Below are positions 8,501 to 15,861 of a DNA stretch of 64,000 nucleotides, in pieces. Position 1 is the stretch's first letter. Each line of letters starts with the position of its first letter. The translations under genes were made by a program, and so were the position numbers. The DNA is from Proteus columbae (GTDB taxonomy: Bacteria > Pseudomonadota > Gammaproteobacteria > Enterobacterales > Enterobacteriaceae), in NCBI RefSeq assembly GCF_002777965.1, contig NZ_NGVR01000023.1, positions 124,001 to 188,000 of the forward strand, read 5' to 3'. The notes beneath the pieces were generated by a model. It saw only the letters and a program-made list of their open reading frames with translations, was not told the DNA's origin and made no database searches.

Positions 8501-10909
8501 GGTGGTTTTCTTTACGCGCAAGCAATGGAAGAGTCGAGTTATTACGAAGAGGAAAAGAAAAAATGTAATTGGTTGACATTATGTATAACTAAAAAAACTT
8601 ACACTAAAACATTTTATAATACCAATAATAAAGTTACCGAGTTTATTGCAAATAGCAATATTAACTTATTTGCTAAAGATGATATTACCTTAGAAGCAAG
8701 CAAACTAGAAACAGCTAAGAATGCAAAATTAACCAGTAAAACAGGAAAAGTTAATTTTAAAGCAGTAAAAAATACGGCATTTAAACAAGTTATTACTCAT
8801 TCAAAAGATATTTATATTACTCAGCGTGATCAGGGATACACCAAAGGAATATGGGTATTACCTGAGCTTTATATTGGTGGAAAGCTCACAATTGATGCCC
8901 CTAAAAGCATATCTGCGGATATTAAAGCTAAGAAAAAACAATCACTAGAACAAGCATTAACGGTTTTAAGTAACACACCAGAATATGCTTGGCTAAACAC
9001 TCTCCAACGTCAAGAAAATATTAATTGGAATTTAGTTAAAGACACTTATTCCAGTTGGAATGATAAAACTCAGCAATTAAATCCGGTTGTTGGTGCCGTT
9101 ATTGCTATCGCGGTAGGGGTTGCAACTTACGGTACTGCCACGGCGGCAACCATTGGTGGAATGGCAAGTGAAGCTACTATTGCGGCAGGCGCATCAGCCA
9201 GTGTGGCTTCAACGGCATCGGTTGCAGCACAAGCAGGTTTTGCTTCTTTAGTTTCGCAAGCGACTGTCTCTTTAGCTGAAAACCGAGGCAATATCTCAAA
9301 AACACTTGAATCACTGGGTCGTAGCGACACTGTTAAGTCAGTGGTGGCGAGTATGGTGGTCGCCGGGACATTGCAAGGTCTTGATCAATTTATGGGTTGG
9401 GATCAGGCAATCCAAGGGGGAACCTTACCTTCAACAGGCAAGTTATTGCTTACTGATAACGCCACATGGAATCAAGTTGCACAGCGTGTTGCCTCGCATT
9501 CAGTTGTTAGCTCTACACTAGGTACGGCAATTCAAGGCGGTAGTTTTATTGATAATTTTAAAACCGCGTTATTAAGCAATATTGGCAGTCAATTTCACGC
9601 CGAAGGTGCCAATCTAATTGGTGATAACGGTGCCGTATTAGGGCATGCGGGAAAGGTGTTAAGTCATGGTGTCGTTGCAGGTATTAGTGCAGAAATTGCA
9701 GGAGGTAGTGTTACTGGGGCAGTCGCAGGCGCATTAGCGGCAGAGATAGCGGCGATATCGCTACAAAGTAAATTATTTGAGCCTAGTTATTTAAATGAAA
9801 CTGACAGACAAGTTGCATTAATTCAAGAGGCAATGCATGGCAATGAAGGAAAAACACAGCTCACTAAATTAATTGGTGCACTGACAGGCGCTATTGTAAC
9901 TCGTAAGCCTGAGGGCGTATTTTCTGCGGCTAATTCTGCGGAATTAGTTTATCGGCATAATTACAGTGAGCATATGCTTTCTAACTTAGCTTTAGAAAAT
10001 AATAAGGATATGATCGCTGCTTCGAAAGGAGATGTTGCTGCAGCAGAAAGAGTTGTCAATCGACAAAATGCAGGAATGGTTGCAATCGCTCTTGGTTTAG
10101 GAGGAAGTGTAAGTTTTATTGCTGGTCATACTGTTATTGCAGCAACACCTGAACTTATCACTATTGCTCAAGTTGCATTTAATACATGTAAAGCTAACTG
10201 GGTTTATTGTGCTAATCAGCTAGGTATTAATATTGCTGGGATATCGGCTCCAGAAGCAGCAATAGCAGGCGTCACTTTTGGCAGCGGTTATAAGGTATTA
10301 GCAAGTTCAGAAGAAAGTACTAAAGCTTTCTCTAGCATGTTAGCTAATAGCTCAAAGTCTTTAATGACGTCGGGTAAATTAAATATTACTGCTATAAAAC
10401 CGATAGTAGAACAAGAAAAATTATTAATAGCAGCAAATAAAAAAGCTATTGAAATAATCAACAACAGGGAACTCATAATATATACAGGAGTAACTACGAA
10501 TGGATATAAAGTATCTAATGGAGCCAAAACAGTAGTTTCTAAAAATGAATTAGACCATCCTATTGTTCAATCTAGGATTAATATTAAAGTGGGAGATTTT
10601 GAATCAGGTTGGTTGCATGTACAAAAACGTCATTTTTCAGGAGCGCAAAATGCTAGCCAATTTACGCTTCCTGAACAGGAAATTAAAGATATATTATTAA
10701 GTCCTGCTGTCATTAAGATTCCTATTAATAAAACGAGAGAATCATATAATAAAAACACCAATGGTATTGATATTTTGTATGAAAGAGTGATTCGGCTTGA
10801 TAAAAATATAGGAATTGATAAATTTAGTAAACAGCCAACTAACATAATTACTATGCTCACAGATAAAAATGGAAATTTAATAACTACTACCCCTGGGGAA
10901 ATAAAATGA
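5519..10909 (+). CDS. Large CdiA/haemagglutinin-like two-partner secretion exoprotein (TpsA) with variable C-terminal toxin region
   Basis: A 1796-residue secreted filamentous protein. I start it at ATG 5519, five bases after GGAGG; an in-frame TTG at 5507 overlaps that ribosome site. After an N-terminal signal region comes the TPS secretion domain with the hallmarks GISHNKFHSFNV, LNN and NPNGI (about 137-141). A long repeat-rich beta-helix follows. Near residues 1180-1300 there is an Ala/Val-rich hydrophobic stretch like DUF637, and then a pretoxin region ending in LALENN near residue 1490. LENN resembles the VENN motif that marks the start of variable CdiA toxin tails. The last 300 residues contain hydrophobic segments, then a terminal domain with HVQKRH. 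An overlapping small gene downstream fits an immunity partner. A contact-dependent inhibition role is inferred; an adhesin role is also possible. Confidence 0.85.
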   Translation: MHEKDISRKQRLISYSIIYLTTIYPLHPAWSSVINPSDKTIKISQQNTVPIINIATPNNVGISHNKFHSFNVGKQGVVLNNATTPVNTQLAKQVNTNTNLKGNAAHLIINEVVGNGHSQLLGKLEVAGQQADVLIANPNGITCDGCSFINTPAITLTTGKPQFSPQGAYSAIEVKKGSVVIGKQGMNIALQNYADIISRSIELNGKINAKNLSLMQGNNRIDFEKGTVNSLNGEGIKPTISIDTKALGGMYANQIRLVSTEKGVGVNLSGIQTNQNSVNLTVDGKITFNGNIQSEQDINVSSKELQINSNAKLKAKRDITLASNTLTNHSEIISEKDMRLFADKLTNKGEKALIQAKDNLWIQKNAQGDPSSLIENQSATIKTENGDLIIRTKKLVNTSLNQLPIISKIEANSIARKRFVASYWGNSQGVVSINTYYPELENFPYKKWFGYLDLTSTDVINTERYKYKYSNSIGYIDSGKNIYINANELVNKLGVIRGNKNTILTGSNAVISNLGSGELNLWYKYKTAYDYLGVYVDEEDDEGNYDILYVREPLKFVLVNKFYSWLPDGNDSLTISSKGNLILDFKDSINIETKPSSKYSPTKRLINKTPSSYEILANNILINSSSINISSNIKSNNDLSIISNNNITIKDAQLSSKKSLSLISNKDIELNQVDLTAKDSVVLAKNGKIDYTLNPISAFNENNVLAPPVINVSDSVLFQSGQGITFNNIEVNNANSLSFIAHGDIKIQRDESALFNILPYFHLYTQEPALSKTESWKARGDIIFTSGKDIISQGIKYHSDKAITFNAGQDIFLASKSIKEADPFFNDIYYPQLQSKLFSDNNLILNAARDIDLSSTVLNSKDKVIVLAGRNIKLGANAYSAITDPHEDAQDIQYATAMITGNKGISIASSGTLITEGSSLKSEGDVTISSSGNIQLGSLQTHFRKESGSELEDLRKQISTEINSGNNLTLLSEGSILFQASRLTTNKEMDIAAKGGFLYAQAMEESSYYEEEKKKCNWLTLCITKKTYTKTFYNTNNKVTEFIANSNINLFAKDDITLEASKLETAKNAKLTSKTGKVNFKAVKNTAFKQVITHSKDIYITQRDQGYTKGIWVLPELYIGGKLTIDAPKSISADIKAKKKQSLEQALTVLSNTPEYAWLNTLQRQENINWNLVKDTYSSWNDKTQQLNPVVGAVIAIAVGVATYGTATAATIGGMASEATIAAGASASVASTASVAAQAGFASLVSQATVSLAENRGNISKTLESLGRSDTVKSVVASMVVAGTLQGLDQFMGWDQAIQGGTLPSTGKLLLTDNATWNQVAQRVASHSVVSSTLGTAIQGGSFIDNFKTALLSNIGSQFHAEGANLIGDNGAVLGHAGKVLSHGVVAGISAEIAGGSVTGAVAGALAAEIAAISLQSKLFEPSYLNETDRQVALIQEAMHGNEGKTQLTKLIGALTGAIVTRKPEGVFSAANSAELVYRHNYSEHMLSNLALENNKDMIAASKGDVAAAERVVNRQNAGMVAIALGLGGSVSFIAGHTVIAATPELITIAQVAFNTCKANWVYCANQLGINIAGISAPEAAIAGVTFGSGYKVLASSEESTKAFSSMLANSSKSLMTSGKLNITAIKPIVEQEKLLIAANKKAIEIINNRELIIYTGVTTNGYKVSNGAKTVVSKNELDHPIVQSRINIKVGDFESGWLHVQKRHFSGAQNASQFTLPEQEIKDILLSPAVIKIPINKTRESYNKNTNGIDILYERVIRLDKNIGIDKFSKQPTNIITMLTDKNGNLITTTPGEIK

Positions 10910-11220
10910 TGACAAATGAAGCTTTTTTAAAATTTAAGGATTCAGAAAATAAAATTATTATTCCGTACCTCAAAAAAGTATTTCCATCATTGAAATCAGC
11001 ATATTGTTTATATCATATGATAGAACAATTAGAGGATGTTTATACTTACTTAGTTAATAGCAAGGATGTTATTTTTATTGAAGTGTCGAGGTTAAATAAT
11101 TCTATTAACCATACGGATATTTTATCAATTAAAGATTATGCTATTATGAAAAAGGGGAAACAATATCATCGTTATATGAAAGAGATTATTGCTTTATCAA
11201 ATAGTGAGATAATTAAATGA
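10906..11220 (+). CDS. Putative immunity protein for the adjacent TpsA/CdiA toxin tail
   Basis: A 104-residue, charged, cytoplasmic-looking protein of no family I recognise. Its ATG overlaps the tpsA stop (ATGA), which implies translational coupling. Small size, lack of a signal peptide, high AT content and position right after a CdiA-like gene are what is expected of a cognate immunity protein (CdiI). The assignment rests on context alone. Confidence 0.6.
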   Translation: MMTNEAFLKFKDSENKIIIPYLKKVFPSLKSAYCLYHMIEQLEDVYTYLVNSKDVIFIEVSRLNNSINHTDILSIKDYAIMKKGKQYHRYMKEIIALSNSEIIK

Positions 11221-11250
11221 TAGTTTATAGATGGAATATTAGATTAATAA

Positions 11251-11358
11251 ATTATATATAACAGTGCAATTATTACATTAAAAACCAATTGTAGTGACGA
11301 GGCCTTAGGTGCTTCAATAAAAGAAGTATTTACACGTTGTATTAGTCGTAGAGTTTAA
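11251..11358 (+). pseudogene. Decayed gene fragment 1 (C-terminal immunity-like tail)
   Basis: An open stretch of 35 codons after tandem stop codons, without a start, ending in a normal stop. It encodes TNCSDEALGASIKEVF and related residues. The same tail recurs in frame at 12010-12126 and 12776-12892, so it was probably the end of a real protein. A terminator hairpin follows it. An SDE-LG-(A/S)I tail of this type recalls some CDI immunity proteins, but I am not certain of the family. Confidence 0.5.
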
Positions 11359-11372
11359 ATGGGTTCTAAATA

Positions 11373-11410
11373 AAATCACCTTATGCTAATGATGTGTAAG
11401 GTGATTTTTT
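11373..11410 (+). terminator. Terminator hairpin before the first SUKH gene
   Basis: AAATCACCTTA (11373-11383) pairs with TAAGGTGATTT (11397-11407), followed by T residues. It ends the fragment upstream and lies only a few bases before the most likely SUKH start at 11416. That gene is therefore either read through or uses an internal promoter. Confidence 0.75.
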
Positions 11411-11415
11411 ATCAT

Positions 11416-11949
11416 ATGAATTTATTTATGAAAAATAATCAATTAATAAATGATTTACATTCTATCTATCCAGAACTTCTTATCAATATCCATAAAATAA
11501 AGGGGTATTCTGATGATGAGATAAAGAAAATTGAACGTCTTTATGATATTAAAGTAGTAGGTCAGCTATATGATTTTTTAAATTGTATGGGGCGTTGTAG
11601 TGGTGGTTTTTTTTGGGATGATCCTCTGATTTTTTACAGAGAATGGTTTATACGAGGACATATTTTATTTCAATATGGTTCAAGGGAAGAGTTATATAAT
11701 CTTGGTTTATGGGATATATTAGAACAAAAACCATTTTTTATTTCAATTGAATCAGAAACTCAATATTATTTTTTATTGACGAACTCAAAGCAACCTGACT
11801 TAGTTCATCATTATGATGAAAATGAAGATAAGGTAAGAGTGTTAGATAAGAATTTTAATGAATATCTAGGGTATATTATTAGTTCATATAATGAGAGTTT
11901 TATTGCTCCTATACCTGTTGATTTTTCAGGTGACTTATTGCGATTATAA
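11416..11949 (+). CDS. SUKH (SMI1/KNR4)-like putative immunity protein, copy 1
   Basis: A 177-residue cytoplasmic protein with the layout of SMI1/KNR4 (SUKH) domains: an N-terminal helix pair (SDDEIKKIERLYDIKV), a DFLNCMGRCSGG turn and aromatic-rich strands to the C-terminus. SUKH proteins commonly neutralise secreted nuclease toxins. I start it at ATG 11416 (MNLFMKNN); an internal ATG at 11428 is the alternative, and longer frames run into the terminator hairpin. No good ribosome site is visible apart from AAGGTGA within the hairpin arm, so translation may respond to hairpin folding. It is almost identical to the copy at 12182. Confidence 0.7.
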   Translation: MNLFMKNNQLINDLHSIYPELLINIHKIKGYSDDEIKKIERLYDIKVVGQLYDFLNCMGRCSGGFFWDDPLIFYREWFIRGHILFQYGSREELYNLGLWDILEQKPFFISIESETQYYFLLTNSKQPDLVHHYDENEDKVRVLDKNFNEYLGYIISSYNESFIAPIPVDFSGDLLRL

Positions 11950-11964
11950 AAGGTTAGCTTTGAT

Positions 11965-12126
11965 ATGGAGTTTAAAATCACAAATGTTTACTTACGATTA
12001 AATCATTAAATTGGTAAAAATATATTTAATAATGCAATTATTACATTAAAAACCGATTGTAGTGACGAGGTTTTAGGTGCTTCAATAAAAGAAGCTTTTA
12101 CACGTTGTATTAGTTGTAAAGTTTAA
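11965..12126 (+). pseudogene. Decayed gene fragment 2 (immunity-like, interrupted by an in-frame stop)
   Basis: An ATG opens a frame encoding MEFKITNVYLRLNH, a TAA stop at 12007-12009, and the same frame then continues (IGKNIFNNAIITLK and CSDEVLGASIKEAF) to a stop at 12126. The frame is shared with the fragments at 11251 and 12731, which supports a formerly coding origin. The stop is common to copies 2 and 3, so it arose before duplication or marks two short ORFs. Confidence 0.55.
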
Positions 12127-12140
12127 ATGGATACTAAATA

Positions 12141-12176
12141 AAATCACCTCATGCTAATTATGTAAGGTGATTTTTT
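12141..12176 (+). terminator. Terminator hairpin before the second SUKH gene
   Basis: AAATCACCT (12141-12149) pairs with AGGTGATTT (12165-12173), followed by T residues. It is the duplicate of the hairpin at 11373 and ends six bases before the second SUKH start. Confidence 0.72.
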
Positions 12177-12181
12177 ATTAT

Positions 12182-12715
12182 ATGAGTTTATTTATGAAAA
12201 ATAATCAATTAATAAATGATTTACATTCTATCCATCCAGAACTTCTTATCAATATCCATAAAATAAAGGGGTATTCTGATGATGAGATAAAGAAAATTGA
12301 ACGTCTTTATGATATTAAAGTAGCAGATCAGCTATATGATTTTTTGAATTGCATGGGACGTTGTAGTGGCGGTTTTTTTTGTGATGATCCTCTGATTTTT
12401 TACAGAGAATGGTTTATACGAGGACATATTTTGTTTCAATATGGTTCAAGGGAAGAGTTATATAATCTTGGTTTATGGGATATGTTAGAACAGAAACCAT
12501 TTTTTATTTCAATTGAATCGGAAACTCAATATTATTTTTTATTGACAAACTCAAGTCAACCTGACTTAGTTCATCATTATGATGAAAATGAAGCTAAGGT
12601 AAGAGTGTTAGATAAGAATTTTAATGAATATCTAGGATATATTATTAGTTCATATAATGAGAGTTTTATTGCTCTTACACCTGTTGATTTTTCAGGTGAT
12701 TTATTGCGATTATAA
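12182..12715 (+). CDS. SUKH (SMI1/KNR4)-like putative immunity protein, copy 2
   Basis: A 177-residue near-duplicate of the gene at 11416. By eye it differs at about ten positions, for example Y to H in the HSI(Y/H)PELL segment, W to C in GGFF(W/C)DD, and L-T for P-I near the C-terminus. The tryptophan-to-cysteine change sits beside the conserved GG turn, so the copies may bind different partners or this one may be drifting. Start chosen at ATG 12182 (MSLFMKNN) by comparison with copy 1. Function is inferred from fold pattern and toxin-locus context. Confidence 0.7.
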   Translation: MSLFMKNNQLINDLHSIHPELLINIHKIKGYSDDEIKKIERLYDIKVADQLYDFLNCMGRCSGGFFCDDPLIFYREWFIRGHILFQYGSREELYNLGLWDMLEQKPFFISIESETQYYFLLTNSSQPDLVHHYDENEAKVRVLDKNFNEYLGYIISSYNESFIALTPVDFSGDLLRL

Positions 12716-12730
12716 AAGATTAGTTTTGAT

Positions 12731-12892
12731 ATGGAGTTTAAAACTATAAATGTTTATTTACGATTGAATCATTAAATTGATAAAAACATACCTAATAATA
12801 CAATTTTTAAATTAAAAATTAATTGTAGTGACGAGGTTTTAGGTGTTTCAATAAAAGAAGTTTTTACGTATTTTATTAGTCGTGAAACTTAA
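12731..12892 (+). pseudogene. Decayed gene fragment 3 (immunity-like)
   Basis: The same arrangement as fragment 2: ATG, MEFKTINVYLRLNH, an in-frame TAA at 12773-12775, then the continued frame (IDKNIPNN, CSDEVLGVSIKEVF) to a stop at 12892. No SUKH gene follows, so the array is truncated here. Confidence 0.5.
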
Positions 12893-13009
12893 ATTTATTA
12901 TTTAGCTACTAACTGATTTGCTAATAAATAAAATTAATTTGTATTAGTAATATATAGTGCTTTTCTACCATATTATCTATAAAAAGAATCAATTAATGAA
13001 GGTAGGTAT

Positions 13010-14422
13010 ATGTACAGACTGCGTTTTTTAATTAACTTATTTTTATTTCTTCTTTGTTTTTTATTTTCTTTCACTTATGCAATGGATAAGCCTGTATTGG
13101 AAAATAGTGAAATTAATCCATTATCTGTAACTAGAATCGATGACCGCGTGAATTACATGGTGTCATTAACAGATAATAATGGAAAAACAGTTCAGCATTG
13201 GCATTTCGTTGATTGTAAGCAGAACAAGGCTCAGCTTCTATATAAGGATATATTGAATGAAGAAGGGCTAACCAAAGCTCGCTATTATGGTAATAATTAT
13301 CTTCGTTATGCACCAGCTCAAAACAATAAGCTGATGACAACAGAAGATATCCGTATGGCTTGTCAATTTCCAATAAAAGAATCGCGATGGGAAAGATTAT
13401 CTGATACGTCTATTGGCGGTATGACTAATCTTGTTGATACTAATAGTATTCAGCATATTGGTGACATCTTATCAGTGCGTATAGGATATGACTTTGCAGA
13501 AATTATCTGGGAGCCACCTTATGACGCACCTCTTGAGTTAAAGATTGAGCACTATTTATATAATTGTAAAACTCATCAAGGCGATGCTGTTGCCGCAATA
13601 AACCTAGATAGTGAGGGGCGCGTTACAGATTCACTGATTACTGCTGATATTATTCGTCGTAAAGATAGCTTCAAAATAGGTTCTCAAATGAGACAACTGT
13701 TCGATCAATTATGCCTATTACCAGAAGAAAAAATATTCAAAGCCGAAGGTCACTTTGTACCAGCTACTAACAAGCCTGTATCAACATTGATGGGGCCAAC
13801 AATGCCTGATTTAAGTAATAATAATCCCCAGTGGTTTAATAAATTTCCACTTTCTATGGCAATTAACAATCAAACGCAATCATTGGTAAAACCATGGGCA
13901 CTTCCTCGCTTTAAGCAGATCCGCTATACCATAGTAAGCGAATACGGCAAGATCAATGTACAGCTAGATGCGCAATCGGATGGTTATATACGCAAGCTAG
14001 AAGATTATGGTATCTGGACTGTACAACGTTTAATGCTGGCTAATCAGTTACAATTAAAATTTGTTATGTCCATCAGTCGTGATACTTCACGACTCAGTAA
14101 ATTGCAGACAGATCTGAGATTCCCATTAGTAGTTGGTCAACAATATCAAGCACAATGGGAAAGCATTGATTCTGACAAAAAAGTAATGGCTTCATCAGTA
14201 CGTTGTAATGTGGTGAGTGAAGGAGATGCACACAGAATAGCATCTGAGTTTAGCGGGATATATCTATTAGTTCAGTGCTACGAAATTCATGAAGGACAAC
14301 AGAAAATCAGTAACAAACTAGCTTGGTTACAAGACCTTAATGTTTTTGTTCCAGTTACTCAGCAATTGGGTGATAAACCTGAAAGTTTAGTCAAGCTGGA
14401 AAATGTTAACGTAATACGTTAA
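13010..14422 (+). CDS. Exported protein of unknown function
   Basis: A 470-residue protein that I do not recognise. It begins with a clear signal peptide (MYRLRF, then a Leu/Phe-rich core, likely cleaved after TYA near residue 24). The mature part has no transmembrane segment and contains several cysteines in repeated short contexts (FVDCKQNKAQL, YNCKTHQGDAV), suggesting disulfide-linked periplasmic or surface domains. The start has a strong ribosome site (AAGGTAGG). It is at the right edge of the toxin/immunity island and is followed by its own terminator. It could belong to the island or be an independent acquisition. Confidence 0.75.
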   Translation: MYRLRFLINLFLFLLCFLFSFTYAMDKPVLENSEINPLSVTRIDDRVNYMVSLTDNNGKTVQHWHFVDCKQNKAQLLYKDILNEEGLTKARYYGNNYLRYAPAQNNKLMTTEDIRMACQFPIKESRWERLSDTSIGGMTNLVDTNSIQHIGDILSVRIGYDFAEIIWEPPYDAPLELKIEHYLYNCKTHQGDAVAAINLDSEGRVTDSLITADIIRRKDSFKIGSQMRQLFDQLCLLPEEKIFKAEGHFVPATNKPVSTLMGPTMPDLSNNNPQWFNKFPLSMAINNQTQSLVKPWALPRFKQIRYTIVSEYGKINVQLDAQSDGYIRKLEDYGIWTVQRLMLANQLQLKFVMSISRDTSRLSKLQTDLRFPLVVGQQYQAQWESIDSDKKVMASSVRCNVVSEGDAHRIASEFSGIYLLVQCYEIHEGQQKISNKLAWLQDLNVFVPVTQQLGDKPESLVKLENVNVIR

Positions 14423-14501
14423 CAAGAACACTATCAGACCAGATTTGATTTAATGTGAATTATAATAGTTACATTTTAATGAAATTATTATTCTAGATTA
14501 G

Positions 14502-14557
14502 AAACCATCACTTAATATTTTTACTAAAATACTCACTAAGTGATGGTTTTATTTTTT
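14502..14557 (+). terminator. Terminator after the exported protein gene
   Basis: AAACCATCACTTA (14502-14514) pairs with TAAGTGATGGTTT (14537-14549), and a T-rich tail follows. The opposite strand lacks a good T-run, so it mainly serves the rightward gene. Confidence 0.8.
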
Positions 14558-14581
14558 ATTGAAAAGCAACCATGCTAATAA

Positions 14582-15373
14582 TTAACACAGCGTGGCGACA
14601 ATCACCTGATCGGCATTAAATAAAGCCGTTACGCTGTCATTAATATGCAATTTTTGCTCTTTAACATGCTGATTAGAACAGGTGGCACACACTTCTTGTC
14701 CACCTTCTAATGTCACCACTAATTCGCTGTTTTCACTGCCCGTTTCAATCTGGGTTAAAGTGCCTGAAAGGGCATTATCATATTGTTGCGCTAAGGATGA
14801 GCCTTTTTCAATATTGACCCATGGCGCTTTAATTAAGATCAGTACTTCTTTACCTTTTTTAAGCCCTAGGCGATCTGCACTTTTTTCTGTTAAGGCCGCC
14901 CGAATAGTCGTTTTTCTATCTGCAAGTTGCACATTGACATGTTGTTGAACTTGCAGGTTATCACGCTCAATAATAGTACCGAAAAATTGGTTTCTTGCAC
15001 TGGTTTGTAATGAGAAACGAGAAATAGCTGCTAACAGGCTATCAAGAGGAAGTGAGTCGTCTTTCAATACATCAAAGGCTTTTTGCTGAATTTGACCTAG
15101 CAGATCGTAAAGTTGAAGTAAACGCTCACAATAATGTGTCAGTGTTGCACCACCACCGCCTTTACCCCCTGTTGCTCTATCAACAAGAAGTTCGTCTGCG
15201 AGTTGATTCATTTCATTGATGGCATCCCAAGCACTTTTATAACTAATGCCCGCCATTTTTGCCCCTTGGCTAATTGAACCTGTCGCTTTGATCTGTTTTA
15301 ACAATGCAACGCGACGAGGATCGGCAAAGAGCTTATCTTGAAGTTTAAGGGTTAATAATATTTCTGCTTGCAT
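14582..15373 (-). CDS. modE: ModE, molybdate-responsive transcriptional regulator
   Basis: Binds molybdate and then DNA, repressing molybdate uptake and activating molybdopterin synthesis. The 263 residues match E. coli ModE (262). There is an N-terminal winged helix-turn-helix (SISQGAKMAGISYKSAW near residues 33-49, then ATGGKGGGGA) and two Mop/TOBE molybdate-binding domains, with SARNQFFG and KEVLILIKAPWV in the first and a NADQVIVATLC end in the second. It is divergent from acrZ and modABC. Candidate ModE operators are visible upstream of modA and moaA. The usual co-transcription with modF is broken by the 3.9-14.4 kb island. Confidence 0.96.
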   Translation of the reverse strand: MQAEILLTLKLQDKLFADPRRVALLKQIKATGSISQGAKMAGISYKSAWDAINEMNQLADELLVDRATGGKGGGGATLTHYCERLLQLYDLLGQIQQKAFDVLKDDSLPLDSLLAAISRFSLQTSARNQFFGTIIERDNLQVQQHVNVQLADRKTTIRAALTEKSADRLGLKKGKEVLILIKAPWVNIEKGSSLAQQYDNALSGTLTQIETGSENSELVVTLEGGQEVCATCSNQHVKEQKLHINDSVTALFNADQVIVATLC

Positions 15374-15532
15374 AATGATAGGCTTCTTCTTTTTTTGTGT
15401 GTTTATCGCATTTTTTGTGCCGACACAAAGCGATAATTCTCTAGAATATATACAACTATAGCGTTATTATTCGTTATTCGTGAAGAAATGCCAACTCTGG
15501 CTTTCCGAATATACCATGATAAAGAGGTTATC

Positions 15533-15676
15533 ATGCTTGAATTATTGAAAAGTTTAGGGTTTGCTCTCTTGATGGTACCTGTTGTAATGGTACTCATTAT
15601 GGGCATCATTTATGGTTTAGGTGAAGTGTTTAACCTGATTTCACCAAGTCAGCCAAAAGCAGACAGAAAATCATAA
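15533..15676 (+). CDS. acrZ: AcrZ, small membrane subunit of the AcrAB-TolC efflux pump
   Basis: A 47-residue single-span membrane protein ([10 protein letters not shown], then a hydrophobic helix, then [10 protein letters not shown]) that is colinear with E. coli AcrZ (49 residues), which binds AcrB and tunes its substrate range. The start at 15533 follows AAGAGG; a longer frame from 15488 has no family support. The position between modE and modA is the same as in E. coli. Confidence 0.93.
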   Translation: MLELLKSLGFALLMVPVVMVLIMGIIYGLGEVFNLISPSQPKADRKS

Positions 15677-15696
15677 AGTCTCCCTCCCTGATTTAG

Positions 15697-15727
15697 AATA
15701 GCCCTTTATCTAGAGGGCTATTTTTTT
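15697..15727 (+). terminator. Terminator after acrZ
   Basis: AATAGCCCT (15697-15705) pairs with AGGGCTATT (15714-15722), followed by a T-run. Confidence 0.88.
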
Positions 15728-15734
15728 GTTCGCC

Positions 15735-15860
15735 ATACTCGTCATATTTCAAGCCACGGCGTTGTTGACTGCGTTCATTCACACTAGTCACATACTTATG
15801 TATGCTCCTAGCGACTCATTCACTTGTCGCCTAGCTGTACCTTGAATTATTTAGAATATA
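15735..15860. repeat. ERIC element, copy 1
   Basis: About 126 bp. The reverse complement of the left end reads CTTGAAATATGACGAGTAT, close to the ERIC end CTTGAAGTATGACGGGTATA. The interior ACTTATGTATGCTCCTAG resembles the ERIC core ACTTATGTAAGCTCCTGG. The element is an imperfect palindrome with matching ends. ERICs are non-autonomous intergenic repeats of enterobacteria. Confidence 0.85.
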
Positions 15861-15861
15861 T

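Larger units (their letters stand above)
11265..12892 (+). repeat. Tandem duplication of an immunity cassette (period about 767 bp, about 2.1 copies)
   Basis: The segment starting near 11265 recurs at 12033 and again, truncated, at 12799. Each full unit holds a fragment tail, a terminator hairpin and a SUKH-like gene. The third copy contains only the fragment. The two SUKH genes differ at about ten residues of 177, while the fragments have diverged more. Arrays of duplicated or orphan immunity genes downstream of polymorphic toxin loci are a known pattern. Confidence 0.85.

Noticed and set aside
5594-10860. Antisense frames inside tpsA (63-79 codons)
   Set aside because: Short, overlapping a long well-supported gene, without ribosome sites or recognisable domains.
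15456-15463. A ModE half-site (CTATAGCG) between modE and acrZ
   Set aside because: The partner arm expected 8 bp to the left (TCTAGAAT) does not match, so no full operator is present.
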